A stretch of 22,211 nt of DNA from an uncultured Acetatifactor sp. (lineage in GTDB: Bacteria; Bacillota; Clostridia; Lachnospirales; Lachnospiraceae), in contig NZ_CAJUCP010000080.1 of NCBI RefSeq assembly GCF_910585425.1, positions 1 through 22,211 of the forward strand. The letters are read 5' to 3'. The position numbers and the translations under genes were made by a program. Positions 22,177 to 22,211 of the stretch are shown piece after piece. The notes below the pieces were generated by a model. That model searched no databases, was not told the origin of the DNA, and saw only the letters and a program-made list of their open reading frames with translations. Position 1 is the first letter of the stretch. Each line of letters starts with the position of its first letter.

Positions 22177-22211
22177 AGATCGGAAGAGCACACGTCTGAA
22201 CTCCAGTCACT
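22177..22211. other. Illumina TruSeq adapter sequence (artefact)
   Basis: Bases 22177-22210 are the 34-nt TruSeq read-1 adapter, beginning AGATCGGAAGAGC and ending CCAGTCAC, with no mismatch that I can see. One extra base follows. It is a library artefact left at the contig end and not part of the organism. Confidence 0.98.

Overview
The window looks like one short-read contig from a spore-forming gut Clostridia, most likely Lachnospiraceae. The evidence is a tyrosyl T-box leader, the spore coat ATPase SpoIVA, strong AGGAGG ribosome sites, consensus sigma-A promoters, moderately high GC, and family-typical pieces such as WYL regulators, Rpn/PD-(D/E)XK transposase remnants and Uma2 nucleases. 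All genes I can support are on the + strand. I see no rRNA, tRNA, CRISPR array or intact mobile element.

Layout. 1-232: 3' end of an Uma2-type nuclease gene, cut off by the contig edge. 257-1878: consensus promoter, tyrosine T-box with terminator, and tyrS. 2024-3532: a secreted serpin lipoprotein. 3555-5086: a hairpin that swallows the ribosome site of spoIVA, then spoIVA. 5084-5423: a long near-palindrome, a UUCG hairpin and a promoter. 5424-6557: an iron-sulfur aldo/keto reductase with its own terminator. 6716-10529: a two-gene operon of polytopic membrane proteins, one GT-C-like and one GtrII-like, probably for cell-surface glycosylation. 10575-13548: a nucleoside/nucleobase salvage group (purine nucleoside phosphorylase, cytidine deaminase, purine permease). 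13604-13713: structured repeat A. 13823-15532: a membrane-anchored MutS-like ATPase. 15761-20419: two tandem paralogous lipoproteins, each a propeller-like domain fused to a solute-binding domain; the first carries a one-base frameshift. 20416-20733: an Rpn nuclease/transposase remnant. 20867-21728: a small membrane protein overlapping a YjjG-like nucleotidase gene. 21744-21853: structured repeat B. 21972-22176: start of a WYL regulator.

The most interesting signal is the pair of intergenic elements A and B, 8 kb apart. They align without gaps, and their main 15-bp stem differs by five compensatory base-pair changes plus one wobble change, while the 33-nt loop keeps its length but not its sequence. 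This is what a selected RNA (or single-stranded DNA) structure looks like, and I do not recognise the family. The spoIVA leader and the palindrome after spoIVA are further structure candidates.

A data warning: the last 35 bases contain a complete Illumina TruSeq adapter (22177-22210). The end of the WYL reading frame is therefore artificial, and the frameshift in the first lipoprotein gene should be confirmed before it is treated as biological.
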